NCBI RefSeq assembly: GCF_003431975.1
Contig: NZ_CP027116.1
Location: forward strand, 3,782,001-3,846,000
Source of the DNA: Bacillus pumilus
GTDB taxonomy: Bacteria > Bacillota > Bacilli > Bacillales > Bacillaceae
Direction of reading: 5' to 3'
Length of the DNA: 64,000 nucleotides
A program made the translations under genes and the position numbers. The notes under the pieces were generated by a model. That model searched no databases and was not told the origin of the DNA. It saw only the letters and a list, made by a program, of their open reading frames with translations. This document shows positions 1 to 7,947 of the stretch, in pieces; the first letter of the stretch is position 1, and each line of letters starts with the position of its first letter.

Positions 1-893
1 CCTCCCACAACCCAATGCTTATCTGTCAGCGCATAACAGAATGTTCTTGATTGCTCATCTGTAATTGGTTTGTCTACTACTGTACGGACCGCACCGCTTG
101 TCCCAATCGTAACAGCCACCTCTCCTTGACCAATCGCGCCAACACCTAAATTCGCTAGAACGCCATCATTGGCACCAACGACAAATGGTGTATCTTCCTT
201 GATGCCCATGCGTAGTGCAATCTCAGACTGAATACCTCTCAGCTGATGCGTGGTTGGGACAAGTTCAGACAGTTGACTAGCCTCAATTCCAGCAATATGA
301 AGCGCCTTCTCATCCCATTGAAGCGTTTCCAAATGGAACAGACCCGTTGCTGAAGCGATTGAATAATCGACGACATACTGACCGAAGAAATGATAAAGAA
401 TATATTCTTTGATCGAAATAAATTTCGCTGCCTTCTTGAAGACATCAGGTGTCATTTCTTTCATCCAACGTATTTTTGAAAGCGGTGACATTGGATGGAT
501 CGGTGTACCTGTTCTTTTATAAATGTTGAAGCCATCCAAGTCTGAAATGATTCGTTTCGCCTGTTCTGCACTTCGGTTATCTGCCCAAATGATACTGTTC
601 GTTAACGTCTTGCCATCCTCGTCCATCACAATTAAAGAATGCATCGCTGTACTAATCCCAATGCCTATGAGATTTGCTGCATCAAAAGCGGCTTTCGTCA
701 ATGCACCTCTTACACTCGCAATGACGGCTTCTAATATATGTTCAGGATCCTGCTCAACCCATGCTGGCTGGGGGTGAATGAGTTCATAAGGAACTGAATG
801 CTTCGCTATCACTTTACCCTGTGGTCCAAACAGAACCGCCTTTGTACTTGTTGTTCCAATATCCAAACCAATTACCGCCTGGTTCCCCTTCAT
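1..893 (-). CDS. gntK: gluconokinase, FGGY family (partial, 3' end outside window)
   Basis: Reverse-strand frame open from an ATG at 893 to the left edge, about 297 residues seen. The N-terminus contains IGLDIGTTSTKAVLF, the phosphate-binding loop of FGGY carbohydrate kinases; further on are a WADNRS segment and the GANDGVLANLG and TIGTSGAVR motifs typical of gluconate/xylulose kinases. It would phosphorylate gluconate to 6-phosphogluconate in the cytoplasm. An RpiR-type regulator lies directly upstream on the same strand, and a promoter-like sequence sits in the gap between them. The C-terminal part is missing only because the window ends. Assignment to gluconate rather than another sugar comes from family resemblance, so the substrate is less certain than the family. 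Confidence 0.85.
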   Translation of the reverse strand, partial: MKGNQAVIGLDIGTTSTKAVLFGPQGKVIAKHSVPYELIHPQPAWVEQDPEHILEAVIASVRGALTKAAFDAANLIGIGISTAMHSLIVMDEDGKTLTNSIIWADNRSAEQAKRIISDLDGFNIYKRTGTPIHPMSPLSKIRWMKEMTPDVFKKAAKFISIKEYILYHFFGQYVVDYSIASATGLFHLETLQWDEKALHIAGIEASQLSELVPTTHQLRGIQSEIALRMGIKEDTPFVVGANDGVLANLGVGAIGQGEVAVTIGTSGAVRTVVDKPITDEQSRTFCYALTDKHWVVG

Positions 894-959
894 CTGTATC
901 ACGCCCAATCATTGATTTGAAAATCACATATATGGTTCTTGATATACCTGTTAAAACCC

Positions 960-988
960 ATTATAAAAATAATTTTTTCTACATTCAA
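960..988 (-). promoter_or_regulatory. SigA-type promoter for gntK
   Basis: On the reverse strand TTGAAT (983-988) is followed after exactly 17 bases by TATAAT (960-965), about 70 bases upstream of the gntK ATG. The surrounding DNA is very A/T-rich with runs such as GAAAATTTTTTTT, which could hold the binding site of the RpiR-type regulator. Seen directly; activity is inferred. Confidence 0.6.
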
Positions 989-1079
989 CGATTGAAAAGA
1001 AAATTTTTTTTATCAAAAAGCTCATAATCGTTACCACAACAGCATTTTTCATTGTCAGAAAAATTTATTTTTGGAATCA

Positions 1080-1937
1080 TTACACCCTTTTTTGTGAAAT
1101 GGTTTCTCTCATTTGCTTTAAGTTTGTTAATGTTTCCTGCTGCCTTAAGTGGGCAAGTGCAAAATATAAAACGTCAATGACAGTCAGCTGAGCTAGCCTT
1201 GCGGACATCGCTTCTGTCCGAAAAGCCGTTTCTTGCGTTGCTGTATACAACGTAACATCAGCAAGCTGGCTCAATGGAGAACGCTGATAGCTAGTAATAC
1301 CGATCGTTTTAGCTCCTTTACCCTTTGCTGTTTTCATCGCATCGAGCAAATCTTTATTACGTCCAGAATGAGAAATTCCGATCACTGTACTGTGCTGATC
1401 AAGGAGACCCGCAGACATCGCTTGAAAATGAGAATCTGTGTGAACAATACAATTGATACCCGTCCTCATAAATTTATGAAAAGCGTCTGTCGCAATGAGC
1501 CCAGACCCACCACTCCCATAAAACTCTAAGCGTTTCGCTTCATGTATAATTTGTATGGCCTTTTCGACATCATCTGGATTCAACAATTGAAAGCTATCCT
1601 TTAATGCGGAAATATTCGCCTGAAAAACCTTTTGCATAAAAACGGCCGTATCATCATCAAGACTCATTTCTTCATCTACATAATTAGGCTTTGTTTGGTC
1701 TATTTCCTGGGCAATAGCAATCTTCAAATCTTGAAAGCCCTCAAATCCAAGCCTTTTGCAAAGACGAAAAATGGTTGCCTCCGAGCTTGAGGTCTTTTTC
1801 GCAAGTTCTACAATAGACAAATGGATGATGTCGCGGGGCTCATTCGTAATATGCTCTGCAATTCCTTTCAGCTTTGGCGGCAATCCCCTGCTTGCTGCTC
1901 TTATTTTTTCAATACTACTTAAACTAACAGAAGCCAA
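1080..1937 (-). CDS. RpiR/MurR-family transcriptional regulator (HTH + SIS domain)
   Basis: 285 residues. An N-terminal HTH_6-type helix-turn-helix (about residues 1-75, with IVELAKKTSSSEATIFRLCK) is followed by a SIS sugar-phosphate isomerase fold (about 125-255, with FYGSGGSGLIATD and GISHSGRNKD). Such proteins sense phosphosugars. The start is a TTG, supported by AAGGGAGGAG nine bases upstream. It sits immediately upstream of gluconokinase on the same strand, so it probably controls gluconate use. B. subtilis uses a GntR-type repressor at this locus, so the regulator type differs here. The effector (6-phosphogluconate?) is inference. Confidence 0.85.
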   Translation of the reverse strand: MASVSLSSIEKIRAASRGLPPKLKGIAEHITNEPRDIIHLSIVELAKKTSSSEATIFRLCKRLGFEGFQDLKIAIAQEIDQTKPNYVDEEMSLDDDTAVFMQKVFQANISALKDSFQLLNPDDVEKAIQIIHEAKRLEFYGSGGSGLIATDAFHKFMRTGINCIVHTDSHFQAMSAGLLDQHSTVIGISHSGRNKDLLDAMKTAKGKGAKTIGITSYQRSPLSQLADVTLYTATQETAFRTEAMSARLAQLTVIDVLYFALAHLRQQETLTNLKQMRETISQKRV

Positions 1938-1960
1938 TTGACTTCACTCCTCCCTTATTC

Positions 1961-1975
1961 ATGTGAACGCATACA
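1961..1975. promoter_or_regulatory. candidate cre (CcpA) site upstream of the RpiR/gntK genes
   Basis: ATGTGAACGCATACA matches the cre consensus WTGNAANCGNWNNCA at all but one position and lies 24 bases upstream of the TTG start of the regulator. Catabolite repression of gluconate genes is established in Bacillus; this particular site is a sequence match only. Confidence 0.5.
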
Positions 1976-1996
1976 TTTCCTCATGTTCCCATCTTA

Positions 1997-2030
1997 TAAA
2001 AAAGAAGCCTGTTTGCACAGACTTCTTTTT
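1997..2030 (-). terminator. Rho-independent terminator of the nucleoside hydrolase gene
   Basis: On the reverse strand an AAGAAGTCTGT / ACAGGCTTCTT hairpin is followed by a run of six T. It begins right at the stop codon of the nucleoside hydrolase. Confidence 0.75.
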
Positions 2031-2965
2031 TAAGCGTTCATTGTTTTGATCAATAAATCAAAGAAAGCGTCAGCATCTACATCAGTACATACTTGAACGT
2101 TAGGCTCTTTCTCCCATTGATGCTGAAAATCACAGACCATCTGGCCATCACAAAACTCACTCTTCGTCTCAACATCCACATGAAAAGCCTGTGTGCTCAC
2201 GAGCTGCTTATCAATAGCGAGACTGACAGCAAGCGGATCATGCATGGCACACGCCCATACACCATTCCGCTCAAAATAGCGCTGCCGGTAAATGCTTGTA
2301 CTCTCTCTAATATAATGGGCCAACGTCTCATTTTGAATCGCATCGATTCTTTCATCCGTTAACAAGACCTCCCTCGTGACATCTAATCCCACTTGAGTTA
2401 ATGTAGGGAACCCTGCATCCAGCACTAACTTCGCCGCTTCTGGGTCTGCATATGTATTAAATTCCGCAACCGGTGTGACGTTCCCCTGTCCCTGCACGAC
2501 ACCACCCATAAAAATGACTTCTTTGACTTGATGAATCAGCTCAGGACATTTTTTTACCGCAATGGCTAAATTCGTTAAAGGTCCTGTCAACACAAGCGTA
2601 ACCTGCTTCGAATACTGCATCACCTGGTCGATGATAAAATCAGGTGCAAAACCAGCATCTGCTTTTTTCATAGGCTGAGCATCCTTTAAAGCACCGCCAA
2701 TTCCATCCTCTCCGTGCACCCTATGCTCATAATGAGGCGACCTTAAAAGAGGCGTGGTTGCGCCTTTGATCACAGGGATCTCATCTGCCTCAACCAACTC
2801 AAGCACTTTGCATGTGTTCAATGTAGCCGCATCAACAGACACATTCCCACACACCGTTGTAATCCCCAACATATCAAACTGATTACTTTTCACTGCTAGC
2901 AAAATCCCAATCGCATCATCAATTCCAGTGTCTACATCTAAGATCAATTTCTTTTTATTTGGCAT
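2030..2965 (-). CDS. iunH: inosine/uridine-preferring nucleoside hydrolase
   Basis: 311 residues. The N-terminal LILDVDTGIDDAIGILLAV is the Asp-rich calcium-binding motif (DxDxxxDD) of the nucleoside hydrolase family; LVLTGPLTNLAIA and EFNTYADPEAAKLV are the other conserved blocks. It hydrolyses ribonucleosides to base and ribose in the cytoplasm, a salvage function. Length is normal for the family. It is followed by its own terminator and preceded by a roughly 100-base gap, so it is probably monocistronic. Exact nucleoside preference cannot be read from sequence. Confidence 0.85.
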   Translation of the reverse strand: MPNKKKLILDVDTGIDDAIGILLAVKSNQFDMLGITTVCGNVSVDAATLNTCKVLELVEADEIPVIKGATTPLLRSPHYEHRVHGEDGIGGALKDAQPMKKADAGFAPDFIIDQVMQYSKQVTLVLTGPLTNLAIAVKKCPELIHQVKEVIFMGGVVQGQGNVTPVAEFNTYADPEAAKLVLDAGFPTLTQVGLDVTREVLLTDERIDAIQNETLAHYIRESTSIYRQRYFERNGVWACAMHDPLAVSLAIDKQLVSTQAFHVDVETKSEFCDGQMVCDFQHQWEKEPNVQVCTDVDADAFFDLLIKTMNA

Positions 2966-3062
2966 GGATGAAATCTCTCCCTTGTTTGTAAGTCTTGTTA
3001 GGGGAATGATAGCATATTGCTTTGGTCTTCATTTTAGAGAACAAACGGCTAACGGATGTTTT

Positions 3063-3548
3063 TTACTCTTTTCCTCCAATGTCCTTTAGATATTGCTCTC
3101 GTTCTTTTTCAGAGAGTCTATTAAGGTAGTTTTCTTTTATCTCAGGCTCATTTTTATATTTATTCCAGTCTTTGAAGCGGTAAGATAAATCAGGCGCAAA
3201 ACTCATTGAACCCACTTCCTTAGACCGGTATTCTAATGATGCAGAGAAATCATACTTATCTGGCTCCCCATTAATATATCCTCTCATTATTATGTAGCCC
3301 ATTGGATCAATGTTTACCCTCTTCTCGAACGTTATAGTTTTAATAAAATTGTGAATATCTCTTTTGTGTAAACGTTCTTCTACTTTCGGCTTCATCTTCT
3401 CTGCGAATTCCTCTGCTTTTTCTTGATCGCTTTTCTCTTTCACCACATCATTTGATTGACTTTGCTGATTGTGCTGAACGATTAATGAAGTCACTGAGAG
3501 AAGGATGATCACAATCAATACTGATACAAGTTTTATTGTATTTTTCAT
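3063..3548 (-). CDS. membrane-anchored DUF1433-like protein, copy 2 (candidate immunity protein)
   Basis: 161 residues from the ATG at 3548 (AAAAGGTGG upstream). One N-terminal hydrophobic segment (about residues 5-24) has no lipobox cysteine, then a charged stretch (KSDQEKAEEFAEKMKPKVEE) and a C-terminal domain ending in YLKDIGGKE. It is a close paralogue of the gene at 3608-4111; both share the EKSDQE-AEE-AKKMKPK block, the PMG-II-RGYIN block and the EREQYL-DIG tail. The topology suggests the domain faces outward. Tandem copies next to a secreted lipase-like gene suggest immunity, as described for staphylococcal TslA/TilA; the DUF1433 name is from recollection of the family and the role is inference. 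Confidence 0.65.
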   Translation of the reverse strand: MKNTIKLVSVLIVIILLSVTSLIVQHNQQSQSNDVVKEKSDQEKAEEFAEKMKPKVEERLHKRDIHNFIKTITFEKRVNIDPMGYIIMRGYINGEPDKYDFSASLEYRSKEVGSMSFAPDLSYRFKDWNKYKNEPEIKENYLNRLSEKEREQYLKDIGGKE

Positions 3549-3607
3549 ATCTAGCACTTCCACCTTTTTATGAATGAAACGTAAAAACAGGCACGCGTAT
3601 ACCTGTT

Positions 3608-4111
3608 TTACTCTTTTTCTCCAATGTCTCTCAGATACTGTTCACGTTCCTCCTTAGTAAAACTTTTAAGGTAATTTTCTTTCACTTCCGGCTCATCTTT
3701 ATATTCTTCCCAATCTATAAAGCGGTCTGATAAATCAGGGTCATAACTCATTGAATCAACTTTACCAGATTCATATCTCAATAATGCTTCGAAACTAAAT
3801 CTCTCGGGTTCATCATTGATATATCCTCTAATAATGATGTGCCCCATCGGATTGATCGTTACTTGATTTTTAAACGTAATTTTTTTTATAAATCCGTGAA
3901 TATCAGACTCACGTAAATCCTCTTCAATTTTTGGCTTCATCTTCTTTGCATACTCTTCTGCTCTTTCTTGGTCGCTTTTCTCTTTTTGTTGCATACTGTT
4001 ATTCCCTCCTGCATCATCGGGTTGGTCTCGGTTATGCTGGATAATTAAAACGGCTGACATAATTATAAGGATAATGATAAAAACAAACAAAAAAATTTTG
4101 AGGCTTTTCAT
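3608..4111 (-). CDS. membrane-anchored DUF1433-like protein, copy 1 (candidate immunity protein)
   Basis: 167 residues; ATG preceded by AAAGGTGG, the same ribosome binding site sequence as its paralogue. N-terminal hydrophobic helix (about 4-24) without a lipobox Cys, a polar linker, then the conserved domain. It is transcribed divergently from the lipase-like gene at 4248, with a 136-base A/T-rich gap that must hold both promoters. The tandem arrangement could give graded or variant-specific protection against the adjacent enzyme. Function not demonstrated. Confidence 0.65.
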   Translation of the reverse strand: MKSLKIFLFVFIIILIIMSAVLIIQHNRDQPDDAGGNNSMQQKEKSDQERAEEYAKKMKPKIEEDLRESDIHGFIKKITFKNQVTINPMGHIIIRGYINDEPERFSFEALLRYESGKVDSMSYDPDLSDRFIDWEEYKDEPEVKENYLKSFTKEEREQYLRDIGEKE

Positions 4112-4247
4112 ATTATAATATCCACCTTTTCAACTTCAATTTACCTCTAATCATAGTTAAATATTTTTCTGCTTAAAATAGATATTTATCCCATAGTATA
4201 TTATAATTTACATTGTTGTTAATATATTATTTACAGGAGTGACGACT

Positions 4248-5729
4248 TTGTCTAAGTTAAGGTCATATGCACTAACAGATGAGGATTATAATTTAATTTC
4301 TTCAAGATCTTATAGTATAGAAAACTATAAAAAATCTAAAGAAATAAAAATTAGCAATGGTAGAAAAATGTATGTCGTTGACTATAAAGAAACAGGAAAA
4401 GGGCTTAACTCACTAACTCTGGTATCAAAAGATGACTTTATTCGATCCGGTAAAGGCAAAGACCTCACCAAAATCAAAAACGCCGTCATCGCCTACCGCG
4501 GGTCAGAACCGATTGGCGCTGGCCAATATAAAGATACCATTAAAAAACATGGAAAAAAAGAGTCAGATGATCTTCTTTCTACCATTTTGACGAAGCTGCC
4601 TCCTTTTAGTCGATCGAAGGGTTCACAGGAAGTAACGACTAAGCTGACAACAGGCACAACCGCCTATACAAATGAAATTGTTCAAGATTGGATGGTTTCG
4701 GATACAAAGTATCTGATTAAAAATATTCCATTTGAGCATGGTGCAGAGAATCAAATGGTTCAAGCTGATCGGTATGCGAAAGACATACATAAGAAAATGC
4801 CGAATGCCAAGATGTATGTGACAGGTCATTCACTCGGCGGGTCGAATGCGTCCTATGTTCTTGTTAAAAATGATTTTATTAAAGGCGGGGTCACCTTTGA
4901 GAATCCGAATATTTACCCCAATCTATCGGATGGCCTCCAAGCCAAAGCATTAAAAGGTGATTACCGCAGTAGATTAACAGAATATATCAATCTCAATGAC
5001 GGGCTTTCTCTTCTAAATCGACATACGACAGAAATCGGTCGTGTGAAAGTGATGTATGATGCCGCTTTACCTGAAGGCGTCGATTACTCCGAGGACTCCT
5101 CCAAAGCCGTCCAATTCATGAAAGATCTCCTCAATCGGGCTATGAGCGTCAATCCTTCACTGGATGCAAATTTGTTTCTTGAAGCCCTTGCTGGCAGTCA
5201 TGGCTTAGATCGGTATGCATTTTCATCAGATGGCTCCGTTGAAACCATTGATGATATGTTGAGAAAAAACCCTTCTCTCACTGCCGCCATGTTACACCAA
5301 TTGAGTCAGTCGAATGTTCACCCGCAAAGTGTGGTGGCGATTTTAATCAAGTCGCATGTTCTCATGAACACAGGGCGTAAATTCTCGACATATGCCGAGC
5401 ACCATATGCAGCAAATTATCCGCAAAATCGAGAAGCTCGATAACAAAGTGGATCAATCTGTGGAACGGGTACGCTCAAGATACAAACACATTGTTGGATT
5501 TGGTTCCTATGATCAGCTGACGGCTTCTGATGTGGATGCCGTGATTCGTCATTTAAAAACGGAGGGACTTGAGAATGAGTTCTATTCCGTCAAAGAGTAT
5601 GATACAGCGATTGATAGCGCGATGAATATCAAAAGGTGGCTGGACTCAATATCAGATGATATGAGCCAGCTAGGGAAAGAATACCATGATGCAGATACAG
5701 CCCTAGCAAAGAATATGGGCATTTCATAA
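4248..5729 (+). CDS. lipase-like (class 3 fold) protein with C-terminal type VII secretion helix, candidate reverse-arranged T7SS toxin
   Basis: 493 residues from TTG at 4248, which sits 8 bases after AGGAG (4235-4239); the in-frame GTG at 4239 overlaps that site and is unlikely. Residues about 1-270 form an alpha/beta-hydrolase: AYRGSE near 82-87 (oxyanion region), TGHSLGG with the nucleophile Ser195, and candidate Asp251 and His259 in NLNDGLSLLNRH. Residues about 280-493 are helical with no enzyme motif and end in YHDAD (Tyr479, Asp483), a YxxxD type VII export signal. This is the reverse of the LXG order and matches the layout known for S. aureus TslA. Neighbours are two divergent membrane-anchored proteins and a small helical partner. 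Lipase activity and export are inferred. Confidence 0.7.
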   Translation: MSKLRSYALTDEDYNLISSRSYSIENYKKSKEIKISNGRKMYVVDYKETGKGLNSLTLVSKDDFIRSGKGKDLTKIKNAVIAYRGSEPIGAGQYKDTIKKHGKKESDDLLSTILTKLPPFSRSKGSQEVTTKLTTGTTAYTNEIVQDWMVSDTKYLIKNIPFEHGAENQMVQADRYAKDIHKKMPNAKMYVTGHSLGGSNASYVLVKNDFIKGGVTFENPNIYPNLSDGLQAKALKGDYRSRLTEYINLNDGLSLLNRHTTEIGRVKVMYDAALPEGVDYSEDSSKAVQFMKDLLNRAMSVNPSLDANLFLEALAGSHGLDRYAFSSDGSVETIDDMLRKNPSLTAAMLHQLSQSNVHPQSVVAILIKSHVLMNTGRKFSTYAEHHMQQIIRKIEKLDNKVDQSVERVRSRYKHIVGFGSYDQLTASDVDAVIRHLKTEGLENEFYSVKEYDTAIDSAMNIKRWLDSISDDMSQLGKEYHDADTALAKNMGIS

Positions 5730-5741
5730 GGAGAACGAGGA

Positions 5742-6152
5742 ATGGAATTTTCAAAGAAACAACCAACAGATGCAGACCGTTTTTTGCAACGAATGACAGA
5801 TACGCATACATCAAGCTCCGTTTTTTCTCAAACCAACTTTCACACTGAAGACATGACACCAGCAGAGCTGGCTGCTTTGAAAGCAAAGATCAAAGAAGAG
5901 CAGAAAACAGCGCTAAGCAGAGCCATCCGGCATCAGCTTCGACATGAATTTGCAGAAGACCGCAAAGAAGCGGGAGACATTTTAGATCTGATCGATGACC
6001 TTCTGATCGAAGTCTATAAACATAAGAAGCAAATTCAAACGCATATGTCAGGACAAGCCATTGACGCCTTAACAGAGAAAATCGAGCAAAGACTCACATT
6101 TTTCGAACTGAAAGAAGATGTTCAGGCCGCCATCGATTCGATTGACATTTAA
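5742..6152 (+). CDS. small helical protein, possible partner/chaperone of the lipase-like protein
   Basis: 136 residues, no signal peptide, mostly charged helix (KAKIKEEQKTALSRAIRHQL and a second helix block HKKQIQTHMSGQAIDALTEK). The ATG follows AAGGAG by 9 bases and the gene begins 12 bases after the lipase-like stop, so the two are co-transcribed and probably coupled. No family was recognised. Small helical partner proteins accompany type VII toxins, which makes that role plausible here, but in other systems the partners lie upstream and are shorter. Confidence 0.6.
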   Translation: MEFSKKQPTDADRFLQRMTDTHTSSSVFSQTNFHTEDMTPAELAALKAKIKEEQKTALSRAIRHQLRHEFAEDRKEAGDILDLIDDLLIEVYKHKKQIQTHMSGQAIDALTEKIEQRLTFFELKEDVQAAIDSIDI

Positions 6153-6234
6153 TTGAACCTTCCGTCTGATGAATCTTTTCCCCGTCTCACTCGTATATAC
6201 TAAAAGAGTGATTGATTTGAAAGGAGATCTGTTT

Positions 6235-7911
6235 GTGGGATATATTTTGTTATTTTCGGTTGTGATCGGTCTTGTCTTGACCCTTTTGCTCACACCGCTC
6301 AGGTTGATCGTTAGAAAGAAAGGGACAGAACAGCAGGTTCCACTTATGTGGATTGCAGGCCTTGCTTTGCTGTTTATGGTCGGTATTTTTGTTTTCTATT
6401 ACATCACCAATTTAGATCGTAATCCTTCCTCCCTATGGCTGATTGGACTTGTTGTGACAGCAGCAGGGGCCTTTTTGTCTGTTGGATTAGAGCGTAAAAT
6501 AAAAGGTGTGCTGTTTCTTATTGTATTATTACTCGGTGTTTATATGGCGACAGCTTTTCTATTCAATGCGAATGAGAAATTTGATGTCTCCAAAATGGAC
6601 CAAAAAGTCGAAATCAAAGCGTTTGATGAGACGGAAACACCTGCGAGTGTACCGCCTCAATTTGCTCGTAACAAAATGAAGAAATCGTTCGGACAGGTTC
6701 CGAATACGAGCTACTATGAGCTTGGTAGCCTGCAAATTCAGAAGGTCAACGGTGAGTATGTGTACATCGCCCCAGTGGAGTTCTCGGATTTCTTTAAGTG
6801 GATTCGTTCGGGGAGTACGCCGGGTTACTTTACATTAAGTGCGACCGACTCATCTGCTAATCCAAAGTTTATCAAAACAGAGATGGTTTACACGCCTTCC
6901 TCTTATTTCAACAAAGAAATTGAACGGCATATTCGCCTTCAATACCCTGATTTGATTTTCTACGGTGACACGCAGCTGGAAATCAATGATGATGGAGAGC
7001 CTTATTACATTCGCACGTATGGCGATTTCATCTCAGCCCGAAATGGCTTTAAAGCTTCTGGCGTGGTCGTTGTTGATGCTAAAACAGGGGCAACGAAGAA
7101 ATATGCTCTAGATCAAGTGCCTGCTTTTATTGATGGCGCTGTTTCACCAGAGGCCGTTAGTCTGCAAAACAGTTATTTCGGAAACTATGTTCACGGCTTC
7201 TGGAACAGTATGTTTGGAAAATCAGATGTGAAACTGCCTTCAGATGAAGGAACAGAAGCCAATGTGAGTCCGGTATTTGATTCAAAAGGCGACATGTATT
7301 ACTTCACAGATTTCACAAGTCCGAAAGAGGGCGTCGATTCCATGCTTGGGTATGCTCTGACAAATGCCCGAACTGGAAAAGCGACTTATTATACCGGAAA
7401 TCTTGAAGCGTCCTACATGGATTCTCAAGGTGCTCTACAAATAATTGAGAAACGTTTCATCGAGAAGAAATGGAAAGGCCGCATGCCGATTCTCTATAAT
7501 TTTTATGGAGAAGCGAGCTGGCTCACGCCGGTTCTCGATTCAAATGGATTCCTGCAAAACTACTTTATCGTTTCTGCAGCCAATCCAGAGATCGCTGCGT
7601 ATGCTTCAACACCAAACGAAGCACTGAGAGCCTATAAGACAGCTCTGCAAAAAGGCGGCGGTACTGTTAACAGTTCCTCTAAGCAGGAAAAGAAAGAAGC
7701 CGCAGGGAAGGTCAAACGAGTGTATAAAGAAAAGACCGGTGATTATACAACCGTCACCTTCTTACTAGACGATGGGAAAAACTACACCATGTCATCTGAA
7801 AAAGAACCTCTCGTCATTTATCTAAAAGAAGGCGATCAGGTCACCATGAAATATACAGATACAGGTGAAATCTTCCTTCCAGTCGATGAAATCAAAATCA
7901 AAGGGTTATAA
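6235..7911 (+). CDS. conserved membrane protein with large extracytoplasmic domain, function unknown
   Basis: 558 residues from GTG at 6235, eight bases after AAGGAG (6221-6226); a longer frame starting at 6169 lacks a ribosome binding site. Four hydrophobic helices lie in the first about 115 residues, followed by a large soluble region of about 440 residues rich in aromatic and Gly/Asp motifs (GDMYYFTDFTSP, YNFYGEASW). The end (about 495-558) has a lysine-rich linker and a small beta-rich domain ending EIKIKGL. It starts about 80 bases after the helical protein of the lipase island on the same strand and ends in a strong terminator. I do not recognise the family. Confidence 0.7.
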   Translation: MGYILLFSVVIGLVLTLLLTPLRLIVRKKGTEQQVPLMWIAGLALLFMVGIFVFYYITNLDRNPSSLWLIGLVVTAAGAFLSVGLERKIKGVLFLIVLLLGVYMATAFLFNANEKFDVSKMDQKVEIKAFDETETPASVPPQFARNKMKKSFGQVPNTSYYELGSLQIQKVNGEYVYIAPVEFSDFFKWIRSGSTPGYFTLSATDSSANPKFIKTEMVYTPSSYFNKEIERHIRLQYPDLIFYGDTQLEINDDGEPYYIRTYGDFISARNGFKASGVVVVDAKTGATKKYALDQVPAFIDGAVSPEAVSLQNSYFGNYVHGFWNSMFGKSDVKLPSDEGTEANVSPVFDSKGDMYYFTDFTSPKEGVDSMLGYALTNARTGKATYYTGNLEASYMDSQGALQIIEKRFIEKKWKGRMPILYNFYGEASWLTPVLDSNGFLQNYFIVSAANPEIAAYASTPNEALRAYKTALQKGGGTVNSSSKQEKKEAAGKVKRVYKEKTGDYTTVTFLLDDGKNYTMSSEKEPLVIYLKEGDQVTMKYTDTGEIFLPVDEIKIKGL

Positions 7912-7947
7912 AAAGAAGCTTCTCCTATTGAGGAGAAGCTTCTTTTC
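7911..7947. terminator. bidirectional Rho-independent terminator
   Basis: Long perfect stem AAGAAGCTTCTCC / GGAGAAGCTTCTT with a 6-base loop, flanked by an A run on one side and TTTTCTCT on the other. It lies between two convergent genes and can serve both. Confidence 0.85.

Noticed and set aside
821..1027. Forward open frame of 68 residues over the gntK start
   Set aside because: It is the opposite-strand shadow of gntK and its promoter.
6169..6234. ATG at 6169 as start of the large membrane protein
   Set aside because: No ribosome binding site precedes it; GTG at 6235 is 8 bases after AAGGAG.
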